A DNA stretch of 64,000 nucleotides from Micromonospora endolithica (GTDB lineage: Bacteria; Actinomycetota; Actinomycetes; Mycobacteriales; Micromonosporaceae), in assembly GCF_003626595.1 (NCBI RefSeq), contig NZ_RBAK01000013.1:62001-126000 (forward strand), read 5' to 3'. The translations under genes were made by a program, and so were the position numbers. Under the pieces are notes generated by a model. It worked only from the letters and a program-made list of their open reading frames with translations, did no database searches and was not told the DNA's origin. Each line of letters begins with the position of its first letter. Positions within the stretch are counted from its first letter, which is position 1. This document shows positions 24,229 through 33,968 of the stretch, piece after piece.

Positions 24229-26270
24229 CCCTGCACCCGCAGGCGGCGGCGTACCGGGACGCCCGCGCGGCGTCCGGCGTCCCGCCGCTGTACACCCAGA
24301 CCCTCGCCGAGGCCCGCGCCGCCGACCTCGCCGCGATCCGCGCCGGCGGCGGCGCGGTCGAGCCGGTGCACGAGGTACGCGACACGCACGTCCCCGGTCC
24401 GGCCGGCGACCTGCCGGTACGGATCCACCGGCCGGCGGGGCAGGGGCGGCTGCCCACCCTGCTCTACTTCTTCGGCGGGGGCTGGACGCTGGGCAGCGTG
24501 GACACCGCCGACGGGATCTGCCGCCGGCTGGCCAACGCGGTGCCCTGCCAGGTGATCACCGTCGGCTACCGGCTCGCCCCCGAGCACCCCTTCCCGGCCG
24601 CCGTGCACGACTGCCACGCCGCCGCCCGGTGGATCGCCGCGCACCCGGACGAGTTCGGCGTCGACCCGGAGCGGATCGCGGTCGGCGGGGACAGCGCGGG
24701 GGGCAACCTCGCCGCCGCGGTGACCCTGCTGGCCCGGGACACCGGAGCGCCCCGGCTGGCCGCACAACTGCTCGTCTACCCGAACACCGACCAGAGCGCC
24801 GAGCCGACCGGCGACGACGACCCGGCGCTGTTCAACCGCCGCTCGGTGGCGTGGTACCGGGGCCACTACCTCGCCGACGCCGCCGACGCCCGGCATCCCC
24901 TCGCCTCGCCGCTGCTCGCCACCGACCTGGCCGGCCTGCCCCCGGCGCTGGTGGTCACCGCCGAGCACGACCCGCTGTGCCCGGAGGGGGAGCGGTACGC
25001 CCACCGGCTGCGCGACGCCGGCGTGCCGACCGTGCTGAGCCGGTACGCCGGCATGGTGCACGGCTTCTTCGCCATGCCCGGCGTCTTCGACGACGCCCAC
25101 CGGGCCCAGACCGAGGCCGCCACCTTCCTCCGCGCCCACCTCCACCCCGACCCCGCCCCGCTCGCGGGCGGGCAGGGCGGCGCCGGGGACGGCGGTGCGG
25201 TCGGGTTGGCCGACTTCGCGGAGCTGGCGCGGGCCGTGCTTCCCGCGCCGGTGTGGGACTACGTGGCCGGCGGCAGCGGCGCGGAGACCACCCTGGCGGC
25301 GAACCGGCGTGCCCTGGACCGGGTCGGTGTGCTGCCCCGGATGCTGCGCGGCGTGCACACCCCGAGCACCGCCGCGCGGCTGCTCGGCGCCAGCCACGCC
25401 CTGCCGGTGGCGGTCGCGCCGATGGCGTACCAGCGACTGCTGCACCCCGACGGCGAGCTGGCCCTGGCCGCGGCGGCCGGCGCGGCCGGCGTGCCGTACG
25501 TGGCGAGCACGCTGAGCAGCGAACCGATCGAGCGGATCGCCGGAGCCGGCGGCGAGGTGTGGTTCCAGCTCTACTGGCTGCGCGACCGGGGACTGGTCGC
25601 CGACCTGCTGGACCGGGCGCACGCGGCCGGCTGCACCGCGCTCACCGTCACCGTGGACGTGCCGGTCCTCGGCCGCCGGCTGCGCGACCTGCGCAACGGC
25701 TTCGCCCTTCCCCCGGACGTGCACGCCGCGAACCTGCCGGCCGGACGGGACGATCTCGCGCACCACGGCACCCCCGGGGTGTCCGCCGTCGCCGCGCACA
25801 CCCACGAGGTCTTCGCCCCGGCACTGACCTGGGCGGACCTGGAGTGGCTGCGGGCGCGTACGCCGCTGCCGCTGGTGGTGAAGGGGGTGCTGGACCCGCG
25901 CGACGCGGTCCTCGCGGCGGACGCCGGCGCGGACGCGGTGGTGGTGTCCAACCACGGCGGACGGCAACTCGACGGCGCGCCGCCCGCCGCCGCCGCGCTG
26001 CCCGAGGTGGTCGACGCCGTCGGCGACCGGTGCGAGGTGCTGCTGGACAGCGGGATCCGGAGCGGGACCGACGTGCTGCGTGCCCTCGCCCTCGGCGCGC
26101 ACGGCGTGCTGGTCGGCCGGCCGCTGCTCTTCGCCCTCGCCGTCGGGGGTCGGGCCGGTGCCGACACCGCGCTGGCGCTGCTCGCCGCCGAGCTGACCGA
26201 CGCGCTCACCCTGGCCGGCTGCGCCGACCCGGCCGCCGCCCGTGACCTGCGCACGGTGCCGGTGGACTGA
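24225..26270 (+). CDS. Alpha/beta-hydrolase fused to FMN-dependent 2-hydroxyacid oxidase
   Basis: One frame of 681 residues holds two enzymes. Residues 1-308 form a hormone-sensitive-lipase-type hydrolase with nucleophile S157 in GGDSAGGN, D249 in AEHDP and H279 in MVHGFF; its oxyanion HGGG motif is FGGG (83-86). Residues 325-681 form an alpha-hydroxyacid oxidase with APMAY, FQLYW, TVDVPVLGRR, K553 in VVKGV, catalytic H577 and R580 in SNHGGRQ, and the phosphate site DSGIRSG. The oxidase half matches hydroxymandelate oxidase (Hmo), which turns hydroxymandelate into arylglyoxylate. The linker is Gly/Ala-rich. The hydrolase may release a thioester, as the thioesterase PglD does in phenylglycine synthesis. 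Both halves are intact, so the fusion looks functional. Confidence 0.88.
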   Translation: MTLHPQAAAYRDARAASGVPPLYTQTLAEARAADLAAIRAGGGAVEPVHEVRDTHVPGPAGDLPVRIHRPAGQGRLPTLLYFFGGGWTLGSVDTADGICRRLANAVPCQVITVGYRLAPEHPFPAAVHDCHAAARWIAAHPDEFGVDPERIAVGGDSAGGNLAAAVTLLARDTGAPRLAAQLLVYPNTDQSAEPTGDDDPALFNRRSVAWYRGHYLADAADARHPLASPLLATDLAGLPPALVVTAEHDPLCPEGERYAHRLRDAGVPTVLSRYAGMVHGFFAMPGVFDDAHRAQTEAATFLRAHLHPDPAPLAGGQGGAGDGGAVGLADFAELARAVLPAPVWDYVAGGSGAETTLAANRRALDRVGVLPRMLRGVHTPSTAARLLGASHALPVAVAPMAYQRLLHPDGELALAAAAGAAGVPYVASTLSSEPIERIAGAGGEVWFQLYWLRDRGLVADLLDRAHAAGCTALTVTVDVPVLGRRLRDLRNGFALPPDVHAANLPAGRDDLAHHGTPGVSAVAAHTHEVFAPALTWADLEWLRARTPLPLVVKGVLDPRDAVLAADAGADAVVVSNHGGRQLDGAPPAAAALPEVVDAVGDRCEVLLDSGIRSGTDVLRALALGAHGVLVGRPLLFALAVGGRAGADTALALLAAELTDALTLAGCADPAAARDLRTVPVD

Positions 26271-26271
26271 G

Positions 26272-27588
26272 GTGACCCCCGACCTGCGCCTGACCGACCT
26301 GCACCCGGCGCTGGACGACCCGGCGCTGACCTCGATGAACTTCCTCAACGAGGTGGCACAGCGCTACCCGGACGCGGTGTCGTTGGCCGCCGGCCGCCCG
26401 TACGAGGAGTTCTTCGACGTCGCCACCCTGCACCGGCACCTGGACCGGTTCCGGCGGCACCTGGCCGAGGACCTCGGGCAGAGCCCGACGCAGGTGCACC
26501 GGACGCTGTTCCAGTACGGCCGGACCAAGGGCATCGTGCACCACCTGGTGACCCGCAACCTGGCCGTGGACGAGGGGATCACCGTCGACGACGAGGCGGT
26601 GGTGGTGACCGTCGGCTGCCAGGAGGCGATGTTCCTGGTGCTGCGGGCGCTGCGGGCCACGCCCCGGGACGTGCTGCTCGCCGTCGCCCCCACCTACGTC
26701 GGGCTGACCGGCGCGGCCCGGCTGCTGGACCTGCCGGTACGGCCGGTGGCCGGTGGACCGGCCGGCGTCGACCTGGCCGACCTGCGGGTACAGGTGCACC
26801 GGGCCCGCGCCGAGGGGCTGCGCCCGCGGGCCTGCTACGTGATGCCGGACTTCGCCAACCCGTCCGGGGCGAGCATCGACGTGGCCGGCCGGCGGCGGCT
26901 GCTCGACCTGGCCGCCGAGGAGGACCTGCTGCTGCTGGAGGACAACCCGTACGGCCTCTTCCCGGCCGGCGACGGCGACCGGCCGCCCACCCTCAAGGCG
27001 CTGGACACCGCGCGAAGGGTGGTCTACCTCGGGTCGTTCGCCAAGACGGTGCTGCCCGGCGCCCGGGTCGGGTACGTGGTGGCCGACCAGCGGGTGGGTG
27101 CCCCGGACGGCACCGTCGGCCTGCTCGCCGACCAGCTCGCGAAGATCAAGAGCATGGTCACGGTGAACACCTCGGCGCTGGCCCAGGCGGTGGTCGGCGG
27201 CGCGTTGCTGGAGCACGGGTGCAGCCTGGTCGCCGCCACCGTCCGGGAGCGGGCCGCGTACACCCGGAACCTGCGCCACCTGGTCGCCGGCCTGGCCCGG
27301 CGGTTCGGCGACGCCGGGCCGGTGCGGTGGAACGTCCCGGCCGGCGGCTTCTTCGTGGTGGTGACCGTGCCGTTCGGTGTGGACGACGCGCTGCTGGACC
27401 GCTCGGCCCGGGAGTACGGGGTGCTGTGGACGCCGATGGCGCACTTCTACGACGACGGGGCCCCGGTCGACGCCCTGCGCCTGTCGGTCAGCGCGGTCAC
27501 CCCGGCGGAGATCGACAGGGGCCTGGACCGGCTCGCCGCCCTGGTCGCCGACGAACTCACCCGCCGGGTCGGCACGGCCGTGCGATGA
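26272..27588 (+). CDS. PLP-dependent aminotransferase, arylglycine (HpgT) type
   Basis: This 438-residue fold-type I aminotransferase has the PLP Lys258 in SFAKTVLPGARVGYV, N196 in DFANPSG, and D224 in LEDNPYG. The start region (LAAGRPYEEFFD, then FQYGRTKG) resembles the HpgT/PglE and MocR-like aminotransferase group, in which HpgT converts 4-hydroxyphenylglyoxylate to 4-hydroxyphenylglycine. I chose the GTG at 26272, one base after the fusion-gene stop, because the frame upstream lies within that gene. It follows an oxidase that makes the expected 2-oxoacid, so an arylglycine aminotransferase role is a strong inference. Use of other aromatic 2-oxoacids is possible. Confidence 0.85.
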   Translation: MTPDLRLTDLHPALDDPALTSMNFLNEVAQRYPDAVSLAAGRPYEEFFDVATLHRHLDRFRRHLAEDLGQSPTQVHRTLFQYGRTKGIVHHLVTRNLAVDEGITVDDEAVVVTVGCQEAMFLVLRALRATPRDVLLAVAPTYVGLTGAARLLDLPVRPVAGGPAGVDLADLRVQVHRARAEGLRPRACYVMPDFANPSGASIDVAGRRRLLDLAAEEDLLLLEDNPYGLFPAGDGDRPPTLKALDTARRVVYLGSFAKTVLPGARVGYVVADQRVGAPDGTVGLLADQLAKIKSMVTVNTSALAQAVVGGALLEHGCSLVAATVRERAAYTRNLRHLVAGLARRFGDAGPVRWNVPAGGFFVVVTVPFGVDDALLDRSAREYGVLWTPMAHFYDDGAPVDALRLSVSAVTPAEIDRGLDRLAALVADELTRRVGTAVR

Positions 27589-27655
27589 CACACCGCGTTC
27601 ACCACACGGCAAAGCGCGACGACCCGGTCGCGAAGGTCCTGGATGGACACCCATA

Positions 27656-27916
27656 ATGGACCGCATGATCGCTTGGGAGTACGCGCTGCTGGTCCGCCGC
27701 TACCAGGGACAGGGCCGCAATTTCCACGTCAGCTTCATCTGGTACGGGCCGGAGGGGTCCCGCACCGACATCACCGCGTACGGCGACACCGCGATCGCGC
27801 ACCTGAACCGGGCCGGGCGCGAGGGCTGGGAGCTGGTCTCCGCCGCCGAGGACGTGAACAACGTCCAGGGCAGCACCGAGGTCCACCGCTACCACCTCAA
27901 GCGCCCCCTGGCGTAA
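27656..27916 (+). CDS. DUF4177-like small protein
   Basis: This 86-residue protein has the DUF4177 pattern WEYALLV at the start, LNRAGREGWELVS in the middle, and a final YHLKRPL. The function of this family is unknown. The ATG at 27656 (reading MDRMIAWEY) and the ATG at 27665 are both possible starts; neither has a strong ribosome site. It ends before a large palindrome and is probably unrelated to the cluster to its left. Confidence 0.78.
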   Translation: MDRMIAWEYALLVRRYQGQGRNFHVSFIWYGPEGSRTDITAYGDTAIAHLNRAGREGWELVSAAEDVNNVQGSTEVHRYHLKRPLA

Positions 27917-27943
27917 CCCGCCCCGCCCGGTGCCTGGCCGGCC

Positions 27944-28007
27944 CGCGTCGATCTGGGACTTGTCGTTGCGGTAGGAGACAAGCCCCCACACGTCCCAGAT
28001 CGACGCG
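27944..28007. repeat. Perfect 16-bp-arm palindrome with inner stem between convergent genes
   Basis: CGCGTCGATCTGGGAC (27944-27959) pairs exactly with GTCCCAGATCGACGCG (27992-28007), and CTTGTC pairs with GACAAG inside. It lies between the 3' ends of the DUF4177-like gene and glyA. It may act as a bidirectional terminator. Its length and exactness also suit a repetitive palindromic element. Confidence 0.82.
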
Positions 28008-28048
28008 GTGGTGCGCGCCCCACGCCCGGGGGCGCGGGGTGGGCAGGG

Positions 28049-29485
28049 TCAGGCCAGGTCGACCGAGGGGTAGAGCGGGTAGCCGGTGAGGAGTTCGCCG
28101 GCCTGGCGGCTGACCTTGTCGGCGATGGCCGGGTCCAGCACGTACTTCGCCTTGGAGGGCGTGCCGTCGGCGTTGGCGCCCGGCGCGGTCCGGTCCAGCA
28201 CGGTGTGGATCAACTCGGCGGTGGTGTCCATCTCGGCGGTGCCGAGGCCCCGGGTGGTCAGGGCCGGCGTGCCGATCCGGATGCCGGAGGTGTACCACGC
28301 GCCGTTCGGGTCCTGCGGGACGGCGTTGCGGTTGGTGACGATGCCCGAGTCGAGCAGCGCCTGCTCGGCCTGCCGGCCGGTGAGACCGTACGAGGACACG
28401 TCGATGAGCACCAGGTGGTTGTCGGTGCCGCCGGTGACCAGGTTCGCGCCCCGGCGTACCAGCCCCTCGGCGAGGGCCTGGGCGTTGCCGACGATGCGCG
28501 ACGCGTAGTCGGCGAAGTCGGGCCGGCGGGCCTCGGCGAGGGCGACCGCCTTGGCGGCCATCACGTGCGGCAGCGGACCACCGAGCACCATCGGGCAGCC
28601 CCGGTCCACCTGGTCGGCCAGTTCCGGGCCGCAGAGCACCATGCCGCCGCGCGGCCCGCGCAGCGACTTGTGCGTGGTGGTGGTGACGATGTGCGCGTGC
28701 GGCACCGGGTCGAAGTCGCCGGTGAAGACCTTGCCCGCGACCAGACCGGCGAAGTGCGCCATGTCGACCATGAACGTCGCGCCGACCGAGTCGGCGATCT
28801 CCCGCATGATCCGGAAGTTCACCTTCCGCGGGTACGCCGAGTAGCCGGCGACCAGGATCAGCGGCTTGAACTCCCGGGCCGCCGCCGCGACCTTGTCGTA
28901 GTCGATCAGGCCGGTCGCCGGGTCGGTGCCGTAGCTGCGCTGGTCGAACATCTTGCCGGAGATGTTCGGCCGGAAGCCGTGGGTGAGGTGCCCGCCCGCG
29001 TCCAGCGACATGCCGAGCATCCGCTGGTCGCCCAGCTCCCGGCGCAGCGTGAACCAGTCCGCCTCGGTGAGGTCGTTGACGTGCCGGGCCTGGGCCCGCT
29101 TCAGCGCCGGCGCCTCCACCCGGTCGGCGAGGATCGCCCAGAACGCCACCAGGTTGGCGTCGATGCCCGAGTGCGGCTGCACGTACGCGTGGCTGGCGCC
29201 GAACAGCTCCCGGGCGTGCTCGGCGGCGAGCGCCTCGACGGTGTCCACGTTCTGGCAGCCGGCGTAGAACCGGCGGCCGACGGTGCCCTCGGCGTACTTG
29301 TCGCTGAACCAGTTGCCCATCGCTAGCAGGGTGGCCGGGGAGGCGTAGTTCTCGCTGGCGATGAGCTTGAGCGACTCGCGCTGGTCGGTCAGCTCGGCGC
29401 CGATGGCGTCGGCCACCCGCGGCTCGACGGCGCGGATCACCTCGAGGGCGCTGCGGAAGGCGGTGGATTCGGCGTTGCGCGACAT
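28049..29485 (-). CDS. glyA: Serine hydroxymethyltransferase
   Basis: The 478-residue PLP enzyme interconverts serine and glycine with tetrahydrofolate. It shows [10 protein letters not shown] near the N-terminus, [23 protein letters not shown], and the PLP-binding Lys in [14 protein letters not shown]. The ATG at 29485 follows an AGGAGG six bases upstream. A frame runs further upstream but that stretch is the ZTP riboswitch, so the longer start is rejected. The gene is monocistronic, with a palindrome downstream. Control by ZTP links it to low 10-formyl-tetrahydrofolate. Confidence 0.96.
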   Translation of the reverse strand: MSRNAESTAFRSALEVIRAVEPRVADAIGAELTDQRESLKLIASENYASPATLLAMGNWFSDKYAEGTVGRRFYAGCQNVDTVEALAAEHARELFGASHAYVQPHSGIDANLVAFWAILADRVEAPALKRAQARHVNDLTEADWFTLRRELGDQRMLGMSLDAGGHLTHGFRPNISGKMFDQRSYGTDPATGLIDYDKVAAAAREFKPLILVAGYSAYPRKVNFRIMREIADSVGATFMVDMAHFAGLVAGKVFTGDFDPVPHAHIVTTTTHKSLRGPRGGMVLCGPELADQVDRGCPMVLGGPLPHVMAAKAVALAEARRPDFADYASRIVGNAQALAEGLVRRGANLVTGGTDNHLVLIDVSSYGLTGRQAEQALLDSGIVTNRNAVPQDPNGAWYTSGIRIGTPALTTRGLGTAEMDTTAELIHTVLDRTAPGANADGTPSKAKYVLDPAIADKVSRQAGELLTGYPLYPSVDLA

Positions 29486-29503
29486 GCGACCTCCTGGTGA
29501 CGT

Positions 29504-29592
29504 GCGGAAGGCCCAGGCGCTCGGCATGCGTCCTCGTGACGGGGCCGCTCCCCGATGGTGATCCATCTCCAATGCGCCAGTCACGGCCCGCA
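29504..29592 (-). promoter_or_regulatory. ZTP (pfl) riboswitch upstream of glyA
   Basis: Read on the minus strand, the leader contains GGGCCGTGACTGGCGCA, then a hairpin GATGG/CCATC, then CGGGGAGCGGCCCCG, and, after a spacer with a small stem, GCGCCTGGGC. These are the conserved blocks of the ZTP riboswitch in the correct order: the GACUGGC helix-junction and GGGAGC pseudoknot partner, and the downstream CGCCUGGGC pseudoknot domain. The aptamer ends about 20 bases before the glyA start, so control is probably at translation or by a nearby anti-terminator. Coordinates are good to a few bases. Confidence 0.9.
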
Positions 29593-29716
29593 GGTGATCC
29601 TACCGGGTCGAACGCGCGCGCCGGCCGGGGGTTGAGCGGCCCCGCGCGGGGCGTCAGGACCGGTGGGCCGGCGGCGGTGCGGCGGCCGGCACGACCGACC
29701 TGGGGAGACGAGAACG

Positions 29717-29852
29717 ATGACCACACCGAGCACCGACCGGCCGTTCGCCGTGGTGACCGGCGCCTCCAGCGGCATCGGGTACGAGCTGGCGGTGCGGTTC
29801 GCTCAAGGCTGAGCAGCACCGCAAGATGGCCGAGCCCGGCTCCGCCTCCTGA
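29717..29852 (+). pseudogene. Internally deleted short-chain dehydrogenase (SDR) remnant
   Basis: An ATG at 29717 with GGGGAGACGAGAACG before it opens MTTPSTDRPFAVVTGASSGIG, the Rossmann TGxxxGIG motif of an SDR, but the frame stops at 29812 after 31 residues. In the next frame, from about 29802 to 29852, the codons read LKAEQHRKMAEPGSAS and stop, which looks like an SDR C-terminal tail. A normal SDR would have about 200-250 residues between these points. The two ends are therefore joined by a large deletion with a frame change. Confidence 0.75.
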
Positions 29853-29930
29853 CTCGTCCCCGTCCCAGGCGGGCGGGGCTAGGGGCGTGGGGGACTCGCG
29901 AGTTGGCGGGGCGGGCCTAGGATCGGCGGC

Positions 29931-30800
29931 ATGACGCGGGCGGGTTGGGACGGCAGTCTGCTGGCCATCAGCGACCTGCACGTGGGGCACCGGGACAACC
30001 GGCCGATCGTCGAGGCCCTGCGGCCGGAGACCCCGCACGACTGGCTCCTGGTCGCCGGCGACGTGGCCGAGACGGTCGCCGACGTCGAGTGGGCGCTGGG
30101 CCTGCTGGCCGACCGGTTCGCCCGGGTGGTCTGGTCGCCGGGCAACCACGAGCTGTGGACCACGCCGGGCGATCAGGTGCGACTGCGCGGCGTGGCGCGC
30201 TACCAGCACCTCGTCGAGGTGTGCCGCCGGTTGGGCGTACTCACCCCGGACGACCCGTGGGCGGTGTGGGACGGCCCCGGCGGCCCGGTGACCGTGGCCC
30301 CGCTGTTCCTGCTCTACGACCACAGTTGGCGCCCGCCGGGGTGCGACACCCCCGAGGCGGCGCTGGCCGAGGCGTACCGGACCGGGATCGTGTGCACCGA
30401 CGAGCGGTTGCTGGACCCGGATCCTTACCCGAGCCGTTCGGCGTGGTGCGCGGACCGGGTGGCCGAGACCGCCCGGCGGCTGGACGAGCGCGATCCGGCG
30501 CTGCCGACGGTGCTGGTCAACCACTGGCCGCTGGTGCGCGAGCCGACCCGGATCCTGCGTCATCCGATCTTCGCCCAGTGGTGCGGCACCGAGGCCACCG
30601 CCGACTGGCACCGCCGCTTCGACGCCGCCGTGATGGTCTACGGCCACCTGCACATCCCCCGCACCACCTGGTACGACGGGGTGCGGTTCGAGGAGGTCTC
30701 GCTGGGCTATCCACGGGAGTGGCGGTCGCGCGGCGTACCTCCGGGGCAATTGCGGCGGATCCTGCCGGCGCCCGACGGGGTGCCCCCGACGGCCTGGTGA
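29931..30800 (+). CDS. Metallophosphoesterase
   Basis: The calcineurin-like blocks are all present in 289 residues: ISDLHVGHRDN, VAGDVAE, SPGNHELW, VLVNHWPL and YGHLHIPRT. These bind two metal ions and act on phosphomono- or phosphodiesters. There is no signal peptide. The ATG follows GGCGGC and is read away from the SDR remnant. Related actinomycete proteins often sit next to phosphopantetheinyl transferase genes, but none is adjacent here. The substrate is unknown. Confidence 0.88.
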   Translation: MTRAGWDGSLLAISDLHVGHRDNRPIVEALRPETPHDWLLVAGDVAETVADVEWALGLLADRFARVVWSPGNHELWTTPGDQVRLRGVARYQHLVEVCRRLGVLTPDDPWAVWDGPGGPVTVAPLFLLYDHSWRPPGCDTPEAALAEAYRTGIVCTDERLLDPDPYPSRSAWCADRVAETARRLDERDPALPTVLVNHWPLVREPTRILRHPIFAQWCGTEATADWHRRFDAAVMVYGHLHIPRTTWYDGVRFEEVSLGYPREWRSRGVPPGQLRRILPAPDGVPPTAW

Positions 30801-30808
30801 GACGCGAC

Positions 30809-30833
30809 CGGGCCCGGCCGGTGGCCGGGCCCG
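30809..30833. terminator. GC hairpin between convergent genes
   Basis: CGGGCCCGGCC (30809-30819) pairs with GGCCGGGCCCG (30823-30833) around a three-base loop. It separates the metallophosphoesterase from the convergent hemerythrin-like gene and can serve both. Confidence 0.8.
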
Positions 30834-30852
30834 ACGTGCCGGGGTGGGACGC

Positions 30853-31353
30853 TCAGGCGGTCATCGCGTCCAACGACTTCTTGATCGCCTTGGGTGCGGT
30901 GGGGGTGCGCGGGGCGTCGGCGCGCATGTCGATCATCCGCTGGCCGATCTCCTGGAGCTGGTTGCGGCCCAGGGCGTCGCGCACCTTGGGGAACCACTCC
31001 TGCTCCTCCTCCTCGACGTGGTGCTCGACGTTCTCGATGAGCACCGTGGTCTTGGCGTTGAAGCGCTCGTCCGAAGCGTCCATGGTGGCCAGTTCCGCGC
31101 AGAGCACGTCGGCCACGTGGTGCTCCTCGTACGACTCGAGGATGTCGTCCTCCAGGTCCGGCAGCAGCTTGCGGACCTCCGGGTACATCACCTCGTTCTC
31201 CAGGTAGGTGTGCACCGTCAGGGCCTCCAGGATCTGGTTCACCAGCTCCTGACGCCGCTTGGCGGGGCCCTCCTCCGCCTTCTCGAACTCGCGGAAGAGG
31301 CGGCGCATCTCCTTGTGGTCCTCTTTCAACAGGACGATGGCATCGGTGGACAC
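30853..31353 (-). CDS. Hemerythrin HHE-domain protein
   Basis: This 166-residue helical protein has the HHE pattern for a di-iron centre: LLKEDHKEMRRLF, then LTVHTYLENEVMYPEV, YEEHHVADVL and ENVEHHVEEEEQEWFP. Such proteins sense or bind oxygen, nitric oxide or iron. The GTG start at 31353 follows GAGGAGG. It is a single gene with hairpins on both sides. No partner gene is evident. Confidence 0.87.
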   Translation of the reverse strand: MSTDAIVLLKEDHKEMRRLFREFEKAEEGPAKRRQELVNQILEALTVHTYLENEVMYPEVRKLLPDLEDDILESYEEHHVADVLCAELATMDASDERFNAKTTVLIENVEHHVEEEEQEWFPKVRDALGRNQLQEIGQRMIDMRADAPRTPTAPKAIKKSLDAMTA

Positions 31354-31414
31354 CGGTTGACCTCCTCGACTCGGCTGACGCTTTCTCCCTACCCCGGGGT
31401 GAACTGCGAAAACG

Positions 31415-31449
31415 GACGGGCCCGGCGGAGTTGCCGCCGGGCCCGTCGG
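31415..31449 (-). terminator. GC hairpin downstream of the subtilase
   Basis: GACGGGCCCGGCGG and GCCGCCGGGCCCGTC form a near-perfect stem with a short AGTT loop. It lies 15 bases past the stop of the minus-strand protease and upstream of the hemerythrin-like gene. Confidence 0.82.
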
Positions 31450-31463
31450 TGGTGCCGTCGGGA

Positions 31464-32954
<1,491 letters not shown>

Positions 32955-33098
32955 ACAGACTCCCAGGGGCTGTCGTCGACCGGTCCGCCCATGCGGGGAG
33001 CGGACCGGCGGGAGGCGGGCGGATCGCCGGCCTCCGAACGGACAGCGCCGGGGTGGGGTGTGGCGTTACACACACCCCGCCCGGCGGGACATATGGTG

Positions 33099-33968
33099 TC
33101 AGACGGTGGCGAGGGTGTGCGGGATCTCGTCGAGCAGCTCCCGGGCCAGGAAACCGATCCGCCCGTACTGCGGGACCAGCCGCTGGCCACTGACCGCGTG
33201 GGCGAACGCCGCCCAGCAGGCGGCCTGTGCCGGCTCCGCCCCGCGGGACAGCAGCCCGGCGAGCAGCCCGGCGCGTACGTCGCCGCTGCCCGACGTGCCG
33301 AGTCCCGCGTCGCCGCTCTCCTCCCGCCAGCCGCGGCCGTCCGGCGCGGCGACGTGACCGTAGAGGGAGACCACCGCGTCGTACCGGTCGGCCAGCTCGA
33401 TCGCCTCGGCGTCCAGGTCGTCGCCCGGCTCCCGGCCGAGCAGGTGGCGCGCCTCGACCAGGTTGGGCGTGAGGACCGCCGGCCGGCCCGCGCCGGCCAG
33501 CAGTTCCGGGGAGTGGCTGAGCGCCCCGAGGGCGTACGCGTCGAGCACCAGCGCGGTCTCCGGGCCGGCCGCGTCGAGGACCAGCCGCAGCAGCTCGCCG
33601 GTCTCGTCGATGCCGGTCAGGCCCGGTCCGACGGTCACCACGTCGGCGGCGGCCACCAGTTCGGTCAACCGGTCGCCGGACCGTCCGGCCACCGCGCCGT
33701 CGGGCGTCTCCGGCAGACCCACGACGAGGGCCTCAGGCACCTGGATGCTGAGCGCGGCGGCGGTGGACTCGGCGGCGGCGAGCTGGAGCACGCCCGCGCC
33801 GGCCCGCAGCGCGGCCACCCCGGCCAGCAGCACCGCACCGGGGGTGAACCGGGAGCCGCCGACCACCAGGACGGTGCCCCGGGACTCCTTGCCGCCGGAG
33901 GGCACCGGCAGCGCCCAGCGGCGCAGCAGCGCGGGCGTGATGACCTTCGTGTCAGACCGGTTCGGCAT
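33099..33968 (-). CDS. nnrD: ADP-dependent NAD(P)H-hydrate dehydratase
   Basis: The 289-residue protein has the ribokinase-like fold of the NnrD repair enzyme, which restores hydrated NAD(P)H using ADP or ATP. Motifs include GKESRGTVLVVGGS, the segment VGPGL, LTPNLVEARHLL, and the nucleotide-binding GTSGSGDVRAGLLAGLL. In most bacteria this domain is fused to an epimerase; here only the dehydratase part is encoded, as is common in actinobacteria. It overlaps the upstream phosphatase gene by 17 bases, so the two are cotranscribed. Confidence 0.88.
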   Translation of the reverse strand: MPNRSDTKVITPALLRRWALPVPSGGKESRGTVLVVGGSRFTPGAVLLAGVAALRAGAGVLQLAAAESTAAALSIQVPEALVVGLPETPDGAVAGRSGDRLTELVAAADVVTVGPGLTGIDETGELLRLVLDAAGPETALVLDAYALGALSHSPELLAGAGRPAVLTPNLVEARHLLGREPGDDLDAEAIELADRYDAVVSLYGHVAAPDGRGWREESGDAGLGTSGSGDVRAGLLAGLLSRGAEPAQAACWAAFAHAVSGQRLVPQYGRIGFLARELLDEIPHTLATV

